Shown here piece after piece: positions 54,837 to 64,000 of a stretch of 64,000 bases of DNA. The notes under the pieces are model-generated. The model made no database searches. It was not told the DNA's origin and saw only the letters and a list, made by a program, of their open reading frames with translations. Made by a program: the position numbers and the translations under genes. Source of the DNA: Dermanyssus gallinae (lineage: Eukaryota > Arthropoda > Arachnida > Mesostigmata > Dermanyssidae); contig QVRM01002806.1 in the NCBI GenBank assembly GCA_003439945.1, forward strand, positions 2,076,501 to 2,140,500, written 5' to 3'. Position 1 is the first letter of the stretch. The number at the start of each line of letters is the position of its first letter.

Positions 54837-55509
54837 GAACCCGGGCCACAACAACAACTATTACTACTACTACTACTACTACTACTAATAATAATAATAA
54901 TAATGAATACGAACGCTGTTGACCATGGCAATAACTTCAATCACGATCATGACGCCAGTGACCTCAATGGAAAGGTCAGTTTCTACGCCGAGCATCATCA
55001 CCATTGTGTGCCTTCTTCTTCTTCTTCTGAATGGCAAAGCATCGTAGCGTTCTCGGTGGAGCTTCGCCCGAGCATTCGACCGACTAACCGATAGACGCGT
55101 CCCTTTCACGATTGCTGTCTGCCATAATCAATAGAAGAAGAACCGCAGGGGCTGCGAGAGGTTATCGCTCACTCACGTAGTCATCGTTGCCATGAGGCAT
55201 CTCATTCACCTCTTTCCAACTATCTACTGCATAGGTCTATCTACATATTTATCTAGATATCTAACTAACTACCTACCTACCTACCGTACGTACCTACGTT
55301 CCGCATTCATACATTGGCAGCATTCATACGCCTCGACAAACCGGCAGAAGGACGGACATACATCAAACTGATCAGCTTCGTCAGAGGCCACAATGCGGCG
55401 GGCTCCATCATCGAACGGTTCATTGTGGTGTTGTGTTTCGTTCCGCGCTTAGATTTCGCTGCGAGGTCATCGGTCAGGTAGTGCGTGCACGAAAAGGCTG
55501 CATCGGCGA

Positions 55510-55511
<2 letters not shown>

Positions 55512-55550
<39 letters not shown>
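55512..55550. repeat. (TA)n microsatellite
   Basis: Pure TA run. Confidence 0.95.
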
Positions 55551-55552
<2 letters not shown>

Positions 55553-56404
55553 TTAAACATATTATCTCTCAGTTTATATTTAGCACTCTTGAAAACCTGT
55601 GCCCGCAGAATTCAATCCAAAATGTCTCTGGGGGAGGTCTCTGCTGCAGCCATCAGCCCTCTCTCAGCCAAGTTATTCTACAACTTTGACGACGACACGC
55701 GGTGATGCCTAGAAGGGAAGCACTCATGCCATTGTCTATCTCTTGCACTCCATTGTCCTGCTAGGTCATTTCCGCAAGTTCAGCCCTGTGTAGGGAAAAT
55801 GATGTATCGCTAGATCAGTTCACATTCACGCGGTAGTAGGCTTGCTGATAAGCGACTTCAATATACTATAAGCGCAAGCGAAGCATTCATGCACTGATTG
55901 CAACTCTAACAAACTCTAGAAGAACGCACATAACGCACTATTATCAGTTTCATCAGCGGTAGCACAACGGTGGACTCTGGAAAATATTCTAGGAAACAAA
56001 AAGCGCAGGCATATTTATGTAATATGAGCTTCTGTCTCAGAGGTAACACCATTGGTAGCAATGCCACATAAATGTATATGACACCCGGGGTCTCTCAGGA
56101 ATCCATCCTAGGCGTTCCGCAGTCGAATGTTCTCTATAACGACGTCTCAGATGATCTGCTAGTTGAATTAAATCCACTACAGAAACGCGCCGTTGACGCG
56201 GCTGACGTTTCTCAATGAATAAAGGAACTGTACTAAACCTTGAGCAGGCCATTAGATAGACCTTTTTCTTAATTGGCTGCAAGCACTCTCTTGCATCTGT
56301 CCTCATCGGACAAGCAATGTGCGTGGTATAGACCAGGCACTACCTAAAAAAACTTTTTGCTAAGACCGAACAGAAATGTTAGAATTTTCTATTTATAGTC
56401 AGGC

Positions 56405-56600
56405 GCTATGATGAATGAATGTATTGTTTATCAACCAATATTTTGTTTATGCACATATGTGAAAGCTCTCTTACACTACTTTCATCAGCGATATTGCTTC
56501 TGTACACTGTTGGAGATGGTATAGATCACACGATTTTCCGCTCAGCTTGCATTCACACTCGGTCGATATTTCATGCAATTTCCCTATCCCATTTCGTATG
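56405..56600 (-). mobile_element. LINE A-family 3' fragment
   Basis: The minus strand encodes KLHEISTECECKLSGKSCDL then YHLQQCTEAISL, matching KFHEISAECMCKLCGCPCDL then YHLQRCERAIPL at the C-terminus of LINE A. The sequence then passes into a 3' UTR with ttggttgataaacaa and ends near tgaatgaatg. It is a 5'-truncated copy of less than 200 bp. The second cysteine of the motif reads Ser. Confidence 0.82.
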
Positions 56601-57681
56601 CGTATGTTCATATGAAATCCCTATAGTGCAAACCCAGTAACGAAGTACCTGTTTTTACAACATGGGCCTTCCCAGTAGTTTGTGGTCACCGCTCTAATCT
56701 CATAAAAATGTCAATCGACGTCCGCAAATAGCATCATAGTCGGGCGCTGGGATAAGCCGGCTTTTTGTGCGTACTAAAACTATCCAGGGACGACGGAAGA
56801 GACCTGACGGTCTCACTGTAACCACAACTCAGCGTCGCCGCATGGTTGGTTCGGACGCAATTGTAACCAATACAAGCACAATACTAAAGTGACCATACTC
56901 TTATAAATATTAAATCGGAGCAGAAATGGCAAGGAAACATATCTCAGGGTTCGAACAAAGAGTGTGATCAAGGAGCGAGTCGAACCCAAAACATCGTCAA
57001 AAATCGACGCTTTGTCTACTAACGCAGCAGACGAGGGGAGAACACACTTAAGGTGCTGCCAAACCACGCAATAGCGCAACGCTGAAGCGCTACCTGTTTC
57101 CAAACAAGATGCATCAATGGGGTTTGCGTTGACGACACCCAGTGCCTACTTCTTGCTTAATCTGTGTGGCAATCGATCCTACGGCATAATGGGGTGTCCG
57201 TCTTTAAAGGGGCAGCACGGCGATATTCTAACTAAAAGTCCGAAGTATCAAATATGCTCAAGTGAAATTGCGAAGGCGCTCGAACGCGCGTTGCCCTTCT
57301 TCCCAATCTAAACTCTTCTTCTCTTACATAGCTGTGCGCACAGAGACGTAGTCTTCAGTCACTATAAACCTGTCTGCGATTTTCAACGTTTATATATATA
57401 TACCTTAGAATAACTGAACGATGGAATTTATTCATTAGTTCGTATTACAATCTTGGGTGTGTAAGTGAATGGGTTAGTTTTCTTTAGTAATAGTATATCA
57501 TTTGATATGCACAGGAACTGAATCGCTGACTGATTGATGTGGTCTATAGAACTTAAACTAGTCAAGTACGCAAGAAAAAAAAAGACAATTGTCTGCGGTT
57601 ACATGTAGTGCGGCATTACAATGTCTGTTCTTCTAGGTCAGCTGTATTAATTGTCTCTTACAGGTAGTTTTAAACGCGGTA
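56601..57681. other. unannotated stretch with a possible tRNA-like relic at 56,960-57,035 (-)
   Basis: On the minus strand, a box-B-like gggttcgactc (about 56,980) is preceded by an anticodon-arm-like hairpin cgtc-gattttt-gacg. Box A is poor. It could be a SINE head, but only one copy is seen. No gene is recognised in the rest. Confidence 0.3.
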
Positions 57682-57882
57682 GACCCGTCTCGATCCTATC
57701 GAGCCCGGGAGCGTGGTGCATCTGCGTGCGCCTTGCGACCGGAGGAGGCACATGGAGGAGGCACGGGTTTAATTCCCACCGTTGCACATTTGTATTTACT
57801 GGGGTTTCTCTTATTAAGCAATGCGAAAGCAGTTCCGTGGGAAAGTCAGCTCGAAAAACAGATAACAAGACCTGTCTCGGTC
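57682..57882 (+). mobile_element. SINE-1 copy 3
   Basis: Element at about 57,696-57,868. The flanking repeats gacccgtctcgatc (57,682-57,695) and gacctgtctcggtc (57,869-57,882) match at 12 of 14 bases. The head reads gagcccgggagcgtggtgca, box B is eroded (gggtttaattccc), and the body caccgttgcacatttgtatt is conserved. The 3' part is shortened relative to the other copies. It is the most diverged of the four and probably the oldest. Confidence 0.85.
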
Positions 57883-58569
57883 TAAGTAGACATCTCCATC
57901 GAATCTTCGGGACCTCTCTTGTATCTGCCCTTTCAATTGCACACTCGCCAGCACACGGCGCCTAGCCCCGACAACTGTGTGCCTATCTGAACGCACCCAG
58001 ACGCAACAATGAATGCATGAATGAATGAAACACGTAGCTTTATCCATGAGTAGTTTTAAATACACTTGAAAGCATACAGCCTCTGTACTGCGAAGGTTAC
58101 ATTAATAATATAAAATAGCTATATACTGCTATATAGCTATATGCCCGGCCAAACGGGTCTCCGATATGCTTAAAAAACTCATACAGTCTATTAATGAAGT
58201 CTATCTGCAGATAATTGTGGCAAGTTAAAATGTCCAAACAATTAACCGAAATCTCTCAGATGTAAAGTGTTCGCCTATATCTTGCACGATGAGTGCCTCT
58301 GAATTACCACATGTTGGCACGAGTTTTAGCGCACAATATGGAGCCAACAATTCCACCTTGCATCGCTTGACTCAAAACTAGAAGTCTGCCTTTGCTTGTA
58401 ACTTGCTCTGCAATAGCTCATGACAAGAAAAAAGCTGCTCCCAAAAGTGCTTAAAGTAGACCACACCGTTACCCTATCAGATTATGTGTTTAGACATACG
58501 CAAATAACATTACGTCAGTAATCAGACACATTCTAGGGCAACAAAATAGAAAAAAATGGACTGCCCTGG
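57883..58569. other. unannotated stretch
   Basis: No gene or repeat family recognised. Confidence 0.4.
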
Positions 58570-59030
58570 ATGAATTAAGCGGCTCCAGCTGCAAAACGTT
58601 ACGTAATAACTAACATACTCACATGCTAGCACAAATCGTATCTGGATTGCGTCTGCATGGTGTCGGTAAGGCAACAAGGATTTCGACGCGACAGATCAAC
58701 ATTGACGACTTGTGCGCTGCTCTTAAAGGAAATGCAGTCAAACCTTATACGATTGCAGCTGCCAGTGTCCGCCGTATCGAACGGTGTCTTCGAGCACGCC
58801 TCAATTAGGAAAACTGCTGGGGCTTCTCAGGGAGATTACCCTAGCGCATTGTTCTTCTCAGGTTTTATATCAGACCTTCCGGCAACACTCAAGAATGTAA
58901 ACCTTATACTCTAAGGTGACAATTTGGTCTGTATCAAGAGCAGATTTCACCTTCAACAGACAGTCCCACTCTGTGAAAATACGTGGACGTGGAGGAATAC
59001 AAAACAAAAATGCTGCCGCATGTTGACCTT
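58570..59030 (+). mobile_element. LINE A/G-type RT relic with internal deletion
   Basis: The plus strand encodes RQQGFRRDRSTLTTCALLLK then, 14 residues later, SNGVFEHASIRKTAGASQGD and FSGFISDLPATL, then after a stop GDNLVCIKSRFHLQQT. These match HGFRKGRSTMSACAVLLN, DDGVAEHAPITQTTGVAQGD and ADDLVLFSRSRFHLQQS of LINE A. The FVDFKAAFD block that should lie between the first two is missing, and ADD reads GDN. Dead fragment. Confidence 0.78.
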
Positions 59031-59735
59031 GTCCGATTCCTTTGCCGCCAGGCAAACCTGAAAGTGGCCCATAAGCAAATAATAAGGTGATTTGCTATAT
59101 CCATTATACCTCGAAAGGCTCTGTTTCAGTGGAGGACACTTTATGACTCCACTAGCCACCCTAGCTAGCCTGCGACGTTCCCATTCGCCAGGCGACAGCA
59201 ACCGAAGCCCAAGGACCCGCTCTGCAACTACTGCAGAAAAAGGACCAGCGACCCGAGCCCACCATGAGGGAATTAGCAGGGCCGCCAGGCATCGCGTCCC
59301 TCACGACAGGTACAGCTATCACTATACTGAAGTGAATATATATCACTGAACACCTTCGTGTGAACATCACCACAGGGATAACCCAGACTCGTCGATCTCG
59401 GAGACGTGGTGTCGGCGCTATACGCCGCTTCCGGTGGCGACACAGAGTGTAAATCGTGGCAGTAAGGCCAACGGATCATCAGCTAAAAGCCTGGTATTCT
59501 GCAGTCAAATGATACGGTCAACTAAAAGTAACCCGTTCCGTCCTACAGCACTACGATCAGCGAACTTGATATGGACACTACAAACACGATTCGAATTACA
59601 GAAACACAGCGGAAAGAAAACACTCGCCGCTCGCTATGGCTCAGACATTAGTAATGCCACCGTGCTCGATGTGCCAAGTCAGAGTCAAAACAGGCGCATT
59701 TTACATACTATCCGGTTAGTGATACTTATACTGTT
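59031..59735. other. unannotated stretch
   Basis: A plus frame of 114 codons at 59,434-59,778 runs into the SINE and is not convincing. No repeat family recognised. Confidence 0.4.
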
Positions 59736-59945
59736 GTTAGCAGCTCTCGGCATCGAGCCCGGTGGCGTGGTGGATTAAGTCTGCGCCTCGCAACCGGAGG
59801 AGACGCATATGTGCGCGGGTTCAAGCGCCACCGTTGCACATTTGTGTTTATGAGGGTCTGTCTATGAAGCAATTCGAAGAAACAGTTCCGTAGGCGTAAA
59901 ATCGTGGCTGAGAGTCAGCCTGAAAACTTTACGTTAGCAGCTCTC
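59736..59945 (+). mobile_element. SINE-1 copy 4
   Basis: Element 59,749-59,932 with perfect 13-bp target-site duplications gttagcagctctc at 59,736-59,748 and 59,933-59,945. The head reads gagcccggtggcgtggtgga, box A-like TGGCGTGGTGG, box B gggttcaagcgcc (eroded), and the 3' end is gaaaactttac. It is the cleanest insertion of the family together with copy 2. Confidence 0.93.
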
Positions 59946-60168
59946 TTTAGCAGCCTTCTTATCGTTTGTGGCAAAATGTCGTAGCATCAAAATGTTTGTA
60001 CCGCAGGAGCAGAGACTCTACTGGTACTATCAACAGTATTGCGGGCTTAGGCGCTACACATAGCCCACACGGAGATGAGGATAGGCGGGAACCAAAGTAT
60101 AGTGAAAGCTTGTCACCGCCACGCGCAGCGCTACTTGTGAACAAAAATGTTCTGCAGATAGATGGATT

Positions 60169-60399
60169 ATGTGGCGGCGTGGTCTAGAGGACTAGTGCGC
60201 TTGTCATGGTTGCCATCTATCGGGGTGTCGCCGGCTTGACCTCTGCTGTTAATCAAATATTCTTTGAGCAATCCTCATTGAGAGTAGAAGATAAACCATA
60301 CTGCTGTCAGGGGTCATGCTGCCATAAAGACTGCTGGAAAAACCCTAGATATCTCAACATGGCCGGCTCTCGGCCCGTTAAGGATATGCCTCAAAAAGG
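60169..60399 (+). mobile_element. SINE-2 copy
   Basis: Contains a perfect box A, TGGTCTAGAGG (60,180-60,190), and a partial box B near 60,233 (ggcttgacctc, 8 of 11). It aligns along its length with 14,233-14,455, including gactagtgcgctt, catgctgccataaagactgc, aaccctagata and a closing tcaaaaagg. No convincing target-site duplication. Confidence 0.78.
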
Positions 60400-61309
60400 A
60401 ATTTCAAGCCCGTAGGGGACGGAGGATGATCTAGAATTAAAAGCAATCTCCTTAAAATGTTTTTAATTTCTACACCTCCCTCAGCACGTTTTCGTACGTT
60501 ACGATCCACTCATTAAAATCTACCGAAAGGACCATTGACTCGACCTCCTAAGTGGGGACGCTCCAGAGTATCGTGCGTTTGTGTTTTAAAATAAAGTACA
60601 ATACAATACGAAATTTAGTTTATTGAAAGGATGTTGCTTTTGCTTATGTTCTCGCGAAGATAATACGTAAAAATAGTGTGTCTCAGAGTTGACGCACACA
60701 GTTGACACATTTGCATTAATTCATGTCTTTCCATAAATTTACGTTTATATATTTGCCATAACGTATCTTACTCACATGTTGAACAATATGCTCGCAAATT
60801 CCCTCTCATACGAGAGTGACCGAATTTCTCAAGAAATGGAGTCCTAAATAGACGCCAGGCGATAAGCGAAAAACGGTCTACTAATTTAATTAAAAGAGTT
60901 ACACAAACCTGGTAATGCGAGCGTTAGAGCGGTCGACCACCGCGGTAAGTGAAAAGTAGATTTCCGATGTGAAATCTGACCTTATCATTTTAAACACAAG
61001 CAAGGAAATATGCACATAATACCATTCAATCACCAAAAGCAGTCCGGAAGCGGCAAACAGGTCAGCTACAGAATCTCAGTGGCTTCGACCGAACACTTCC
61101 CTTAGAGCATCGTTCTAGACGATTTGAGCCCGATGAGATATTCCTATTTAGTTTTCCTCTAGGCGGGATCGGCATAACGTAACACCGGTAATAGCAACGT
61201 CTCATAGACGAGAAGAAATCCTTCATTTAGGACACCAGTCTCTTCACCAGTATTTTCAACCATCTAATGATTGATAGAACTAGCTGCTAAAATACCCAGA
61301 TGACTCTGC
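60400..61309. other. unannotated stretch
   Basis: AT-rich; no gene or repeat family recognised. Confidence 0.4.
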
Positions 61310-61760
61310 CATTGCTCGCATTTAAAGGTTCTTGGAGAGATACGAAATAGAACCAGGCCGGTCATTTTGGCGTTGAAATTGAAACCAAAATGCTTGAAGA
61401 TTTCGATAGCCTCCTCCAGACATGCAAGGAAGGGCAGTATGTATATCGTCGTCTAGAAACGCACCAAGGCAGACCTGCTCAGTTTCTATTATCTCGGTTA
61501 TCTCTTGCCAAGCGTGTGCCAACTTCGTGGATTCCGATATCTTAGAATCAAACTAGCTAGGCGCAAAGAACCTCTCTAATTCAATGTGCTTTTCAAGCCT
61601 CCTAATCAAGGACTCCGTAAAAACTTTGGATATTTTATCGTTTAAAATTACAGCCCGGGCACGCTCTCTCTCCCGTTCCTGAATAGGGTAAATATTTTTG
61701 CGTCCCTTAATCTGGTTGAAAACGAACCAGTGTTAATGGACAAATTGACAACATTGGTTA
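61310..61760 (-). mobile_element. probable LINE relic (RT fingers/palm)
   Basis: The minus-strand reading gives KISKVFTESLIRRLEKHIEL, then KLAHAWQEITEIIETEQVCL and GAFLDDDIHTAL. This has the order of the I/R1-type RT block (F-E-x-L-I-x-R-L...H/F...T...D...AFLD). It has stops and no other motif. LINE H's 3' end at 61,811 lies directly beside it and may have inserted into it. Confidence 0.45.
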
Positions 61761-61810
61761 TTTCCCTGGCGAGCGGATGAGCGAGTGCCAAGGCATTCAT
61801 TTTTTAACAA

Positions 61811-64000
61811 TTTTTTTTTTATTCAAACGTGGTCTATTTACGGAACTGCATTTCACAACGCTTAAGTAAGTAAAGTCTCGGTAAATAAAAATGGTTGAAA
61901 AAGATGAATCAAACAACAAAACAGATAGTCACTCTCGACAAAATCCAAGGAGTGCTTTGTATAAGCACTTTACACACAATGGTATTACAGTGGTTAATGA
62001 TTTACACAAGAACTTCAAAGCAGCAATTGGTCCACTAGTACAGCATCAACACACTTTACAACAACTATGTCTAAACACATGTGGATAAATACAATCAAAA
62101 ACTGAGTGTGTCCACGTATACGAAGCACAACATTTGTAATACCAACTATACCTAGATCACACGCCTGGTTCCGACTGTGAAACTAACAGCCACTGTTTTA
62201 ACTCGCGAGAGAAGAGGTGTTTCGTAGTCGGGCATCTCATGCGTTTGGGAATGCGGGTCCAGGTTTCAGGAAGGCGGTACGCAAGTGCGTGTTGACTAGA
62301 CTTCAAGGATACAGAGGGCACTGCAAAAGTTGTTGCGCGCCTAGCTGATGTTTAACTCATGGTAGAAACTAGTGCAAATGCGATCTCCATAGGCACAATA
62401 CCACGCGAAATTCTGTACGCTAACATTAAAACCGGCAGCGAGTAAATGTTTTCTACCGTGAGTAGGTTAAAACGAATGAACAAGTCTCGGACCGAATCCC
62501 TTCGCCTTCTAGCAAAAATGGCTCTAATTGCATTATTCTGTATCACTTGTGCTCTTCGGAGAATTCTGTCGTAGCCACCTCCCCAGAGAAGGATTCTATA
62601 GCATAGAACTGGTAAGAACACGGCCTTGTACACCAGAAGTAAGCCCTCTGTGGGTACCCGAATAAATTTCATTTTACACAGCGTAAACATTACAGCATAG
62701 CACTTTGGTGCAATGTAATCCAGATGGGGATGCCACCTCATGTTTTCCTGGAGAATGAGCCCCAGGCACATAGCGGTTTGTGAGAGCTTAATGTTTCGTG
62801 TCTTAAAGATCTGGTTGTCAGATAATTCTAGAAGCATTCTAGAAACTATGAAATTGGTTTTGTTAGCATTGACGACTAGTCCAAAAATGTTAAAAATGCT
62901 AATTATATTATCAACATTCAAAAGCGACTGCTGCAAGTCTCATATCAAAGTTCCGATGATTCACTCCGAACAGTAGCGTAGTGCCATCAGCAAAAGCTAT
63001 AACTAAGCCAAGGTTTAGCCTCTGGCTCCTTAATAGAATAAAATTCAGTAAATAAGAAACATAAAAGGTCCGAGAACCGAGCATTGAGGGGTACCGATAT
63101 CGACCTGCTGCCATGAGGACTCTATTTGACCAGCTTGTACCACCTGTCTCCGTCCTGAGAGATAGGACCTAAACCAGGCAACCGCCGGCGCAGAGCAACC
63201 CAGCTGAGCGAGCATTTGGAATAGAAGGGAATGATCAAGGCAATTGAAAGCCGCCGACACGTCGAGAAAGACTGCGAGACAAAACTTATGTAGCTCAACC
63301 GAGTCCGACACTCGCTGCCATAAGTGGGCCAACGCGAGGTCAGTCGACCTACCCCTGCGAAAGCCGAACTGGTTTGAGGAAAGGAAATTTATCCTCGGCA
63401 ACTAGTAACGCGGACGGTAGTTCCACTGGATCTTGTCGCCTACCACAAAGTCCATTGATGAAGTTCCAGAGTTTAGAAAAATCATCACGCAAGAAAACAA
63501 AGCGATTTCGGTAAAATGCTGTCCTCGCAGCGCGAATTGCATTGAGGTAGCGGTGACGACTGTTTAAATAGGAAGCTTTCGAATCTACCGAATTTATCTT
63601 GCGATGTCTGCGGTACATCTTAATAACTCTACGGCGCAGCCGCCGTAAACCCGGAGAAAAGGAAAATTGACCCACCTTGGACACACTATTTACTACTAGC
63701 AGAAACGTCCACCAAATCAAGGGTCTTTTCGTATATATGAAGCAGGATTTTACTGAAAGTTTTAAATGCCGAATTTACGTCTATTGCATCATAAACTGTT
63801 AACCACGAGACACCTTGCAACCGATAGAGGAACGTATCAGTCTTAGCCCTGTTGTGACTTCGGCTTAAAGTTGGGGCCAGCTCGGCCAACGGTTTGGCAG
63901 CCACCGAGTTGCCAGACAAAGATATTAAAACCGGGTAGTGAGGGCAGAGTACCGAGAACCGCCGGCTGGACAATAGTAAATCTTGAGCAATTGGAAATAG
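61811..64000 (-). mobile_element. LINE H, degraded CR1/Jockey-like element running off the right edge
   Basis: Minus strand. The 3' end is marked by gaataaaaaaaaaa (61,822-61,811 in sense), then a 3' UTR of about 500 bp, RT from 63,720 to about 62,350, and the end of an endonuclease at 63,973. A C-terminal extension past 62,350 with RLPETWTRIPKRMR in a readable frame is shared with the copy at 23.3 kb. Frame breaks at about 63,700, 63,400, 63,100 and 62,950. Confidence 0.85.
62352..63973 (-). pseudogene. LINE H endonuclease end and reverse transcriptase, catalytically altered
   Basis: Blocks: LCPHYPVLISLSG at the end of the endonuclease, where SDH is expected but PH is read; RRHRKINSVDSKASYLNSRH; NGLCGRRQDPVELPSALLVA; SSNQFGFRRGRSTDLALAHL; AVFLDVSAAFNCLDHSLLFQ; DIGTPQCSVLGPFMFLIY (PQG reads PQC); IAFADGTTLLFG, where FADD is expected, so the second catalytic aspartate is Gly; and LVVNANKTNFIV. 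Frameshifts lie between most blocks. Three separate catalytic motifs are altered, so the enzyme is certainly inactive. Confidence 0.87.

Larger units (their letters stand above)
54169..56404. other. unannotated stretch rich in simple repeats
   Basis: Contains poly-C (54,372-54,387), ACT/AAT triplet runs (54,764-54,797 and 54,847-54,903), CTAC repeats (55,261-55,298) and (TA)n at 55,512-55,550. Short open frames, such as one with an AT-hook-like RGRGRP near 54,222 and one with a VATWFQ string near 54,640, are too small or broken to call as exons. Confidence 0.5.

Noticed and set aside
55600..55710. Host exon with MSLGEVSAAAISPLSAKLFY
   Set aside because: About 27 codons between weak splice-like sites; no second exon or homology to support it.
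57651..57965. 104-codon plus-strand ORF
   Set aside because: It runs through SINE-1 copy 3 and is not conserved in the other copies.
1..64000. CRISPR array, defence islands, operons or other prokaryotic systems
   Set aside because: No spaced short repeats of CRISPR type and no gene clusters; the sequence is eukaryotic repeat DNA.

Overview
This is eukaryotic, repeat-dominated DNA with no bacterial or organellar features and no host gene that I can support. It holds at least a dozen non-LTR retrotransposon (LINE) copies of four or five lineages, two tRNA-like SINE families, a long foldback (palindromic) element and many (TA)n-type microsatellites. LINEs with APE-type endonucleases, an SGNH-like ORF1 and short-repeat 3' tails suggest an arthropod, possibly a chelicerate such as a tick. 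This is inferred from repeat style only and is not secure.

Layout. 0-9.4 kb: a LINE fragment, a SINE, a nested palindrome at 3378-4827, then LINE A (4854-9300, minus), which is nearly complete. A tRNA-like Pol III unit lies just upstream of its 5' end. 9.4-21.6 kb: mostly unannotated sequence with short LINE relics, one SINE-2 copy and a GC-rich stretch at 17.8-18.9 kb. 21.6-33.95 kb: LINE relics H' (+), C (-), E (-) and B (-). 34.2-35.6 kb: two broken coding-like stretches of unknown origin. 36.25-41.7 kb: LINE F (+, uninterrupted ORF2) and LINE D (-) meet tail to tail. 42.3-49.9 kb: relics K and J (-), J carrying a SINE inserted in the opposite orientation. 50.2-53.0 kb: LINE G (+). 53.0-54.2 kb: relics of the foldback arm and a 405-bp tandem duplication that looks like an assembly error. 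54.2-64 kb: microsatellites, SINE copies, LINE fragments, and LINE H (-) running off the right edge.

How the parts work together. Each LINE encodes, or once encoded, the enzymes for target-primed reverse transcription: an endonuclease nicks DNA and the reverse transcriptase copies element RNA from the nick. SINEs encode nothing. They carry Pol III-type promoter boxes and presumably borrowed LINE enzymes; three SINE-1 copies end in clear target-site duplications. Only LINE F (ORF2) and LINE A (all but one or two stop codons) look recent. The others carry frameshifts, stops, truncations or lost catalytic residues.

I found no defence system, CRISPR array, operon or other multi-gene system. The most interesting signals are LINE A's single reading frame across ORF1, a UGA stop and ORF2; the Pol III unit at its 5' edge; the nested palindrome; the SINE families; and the unidentified coding remnants at 34.2-35.6 kb.
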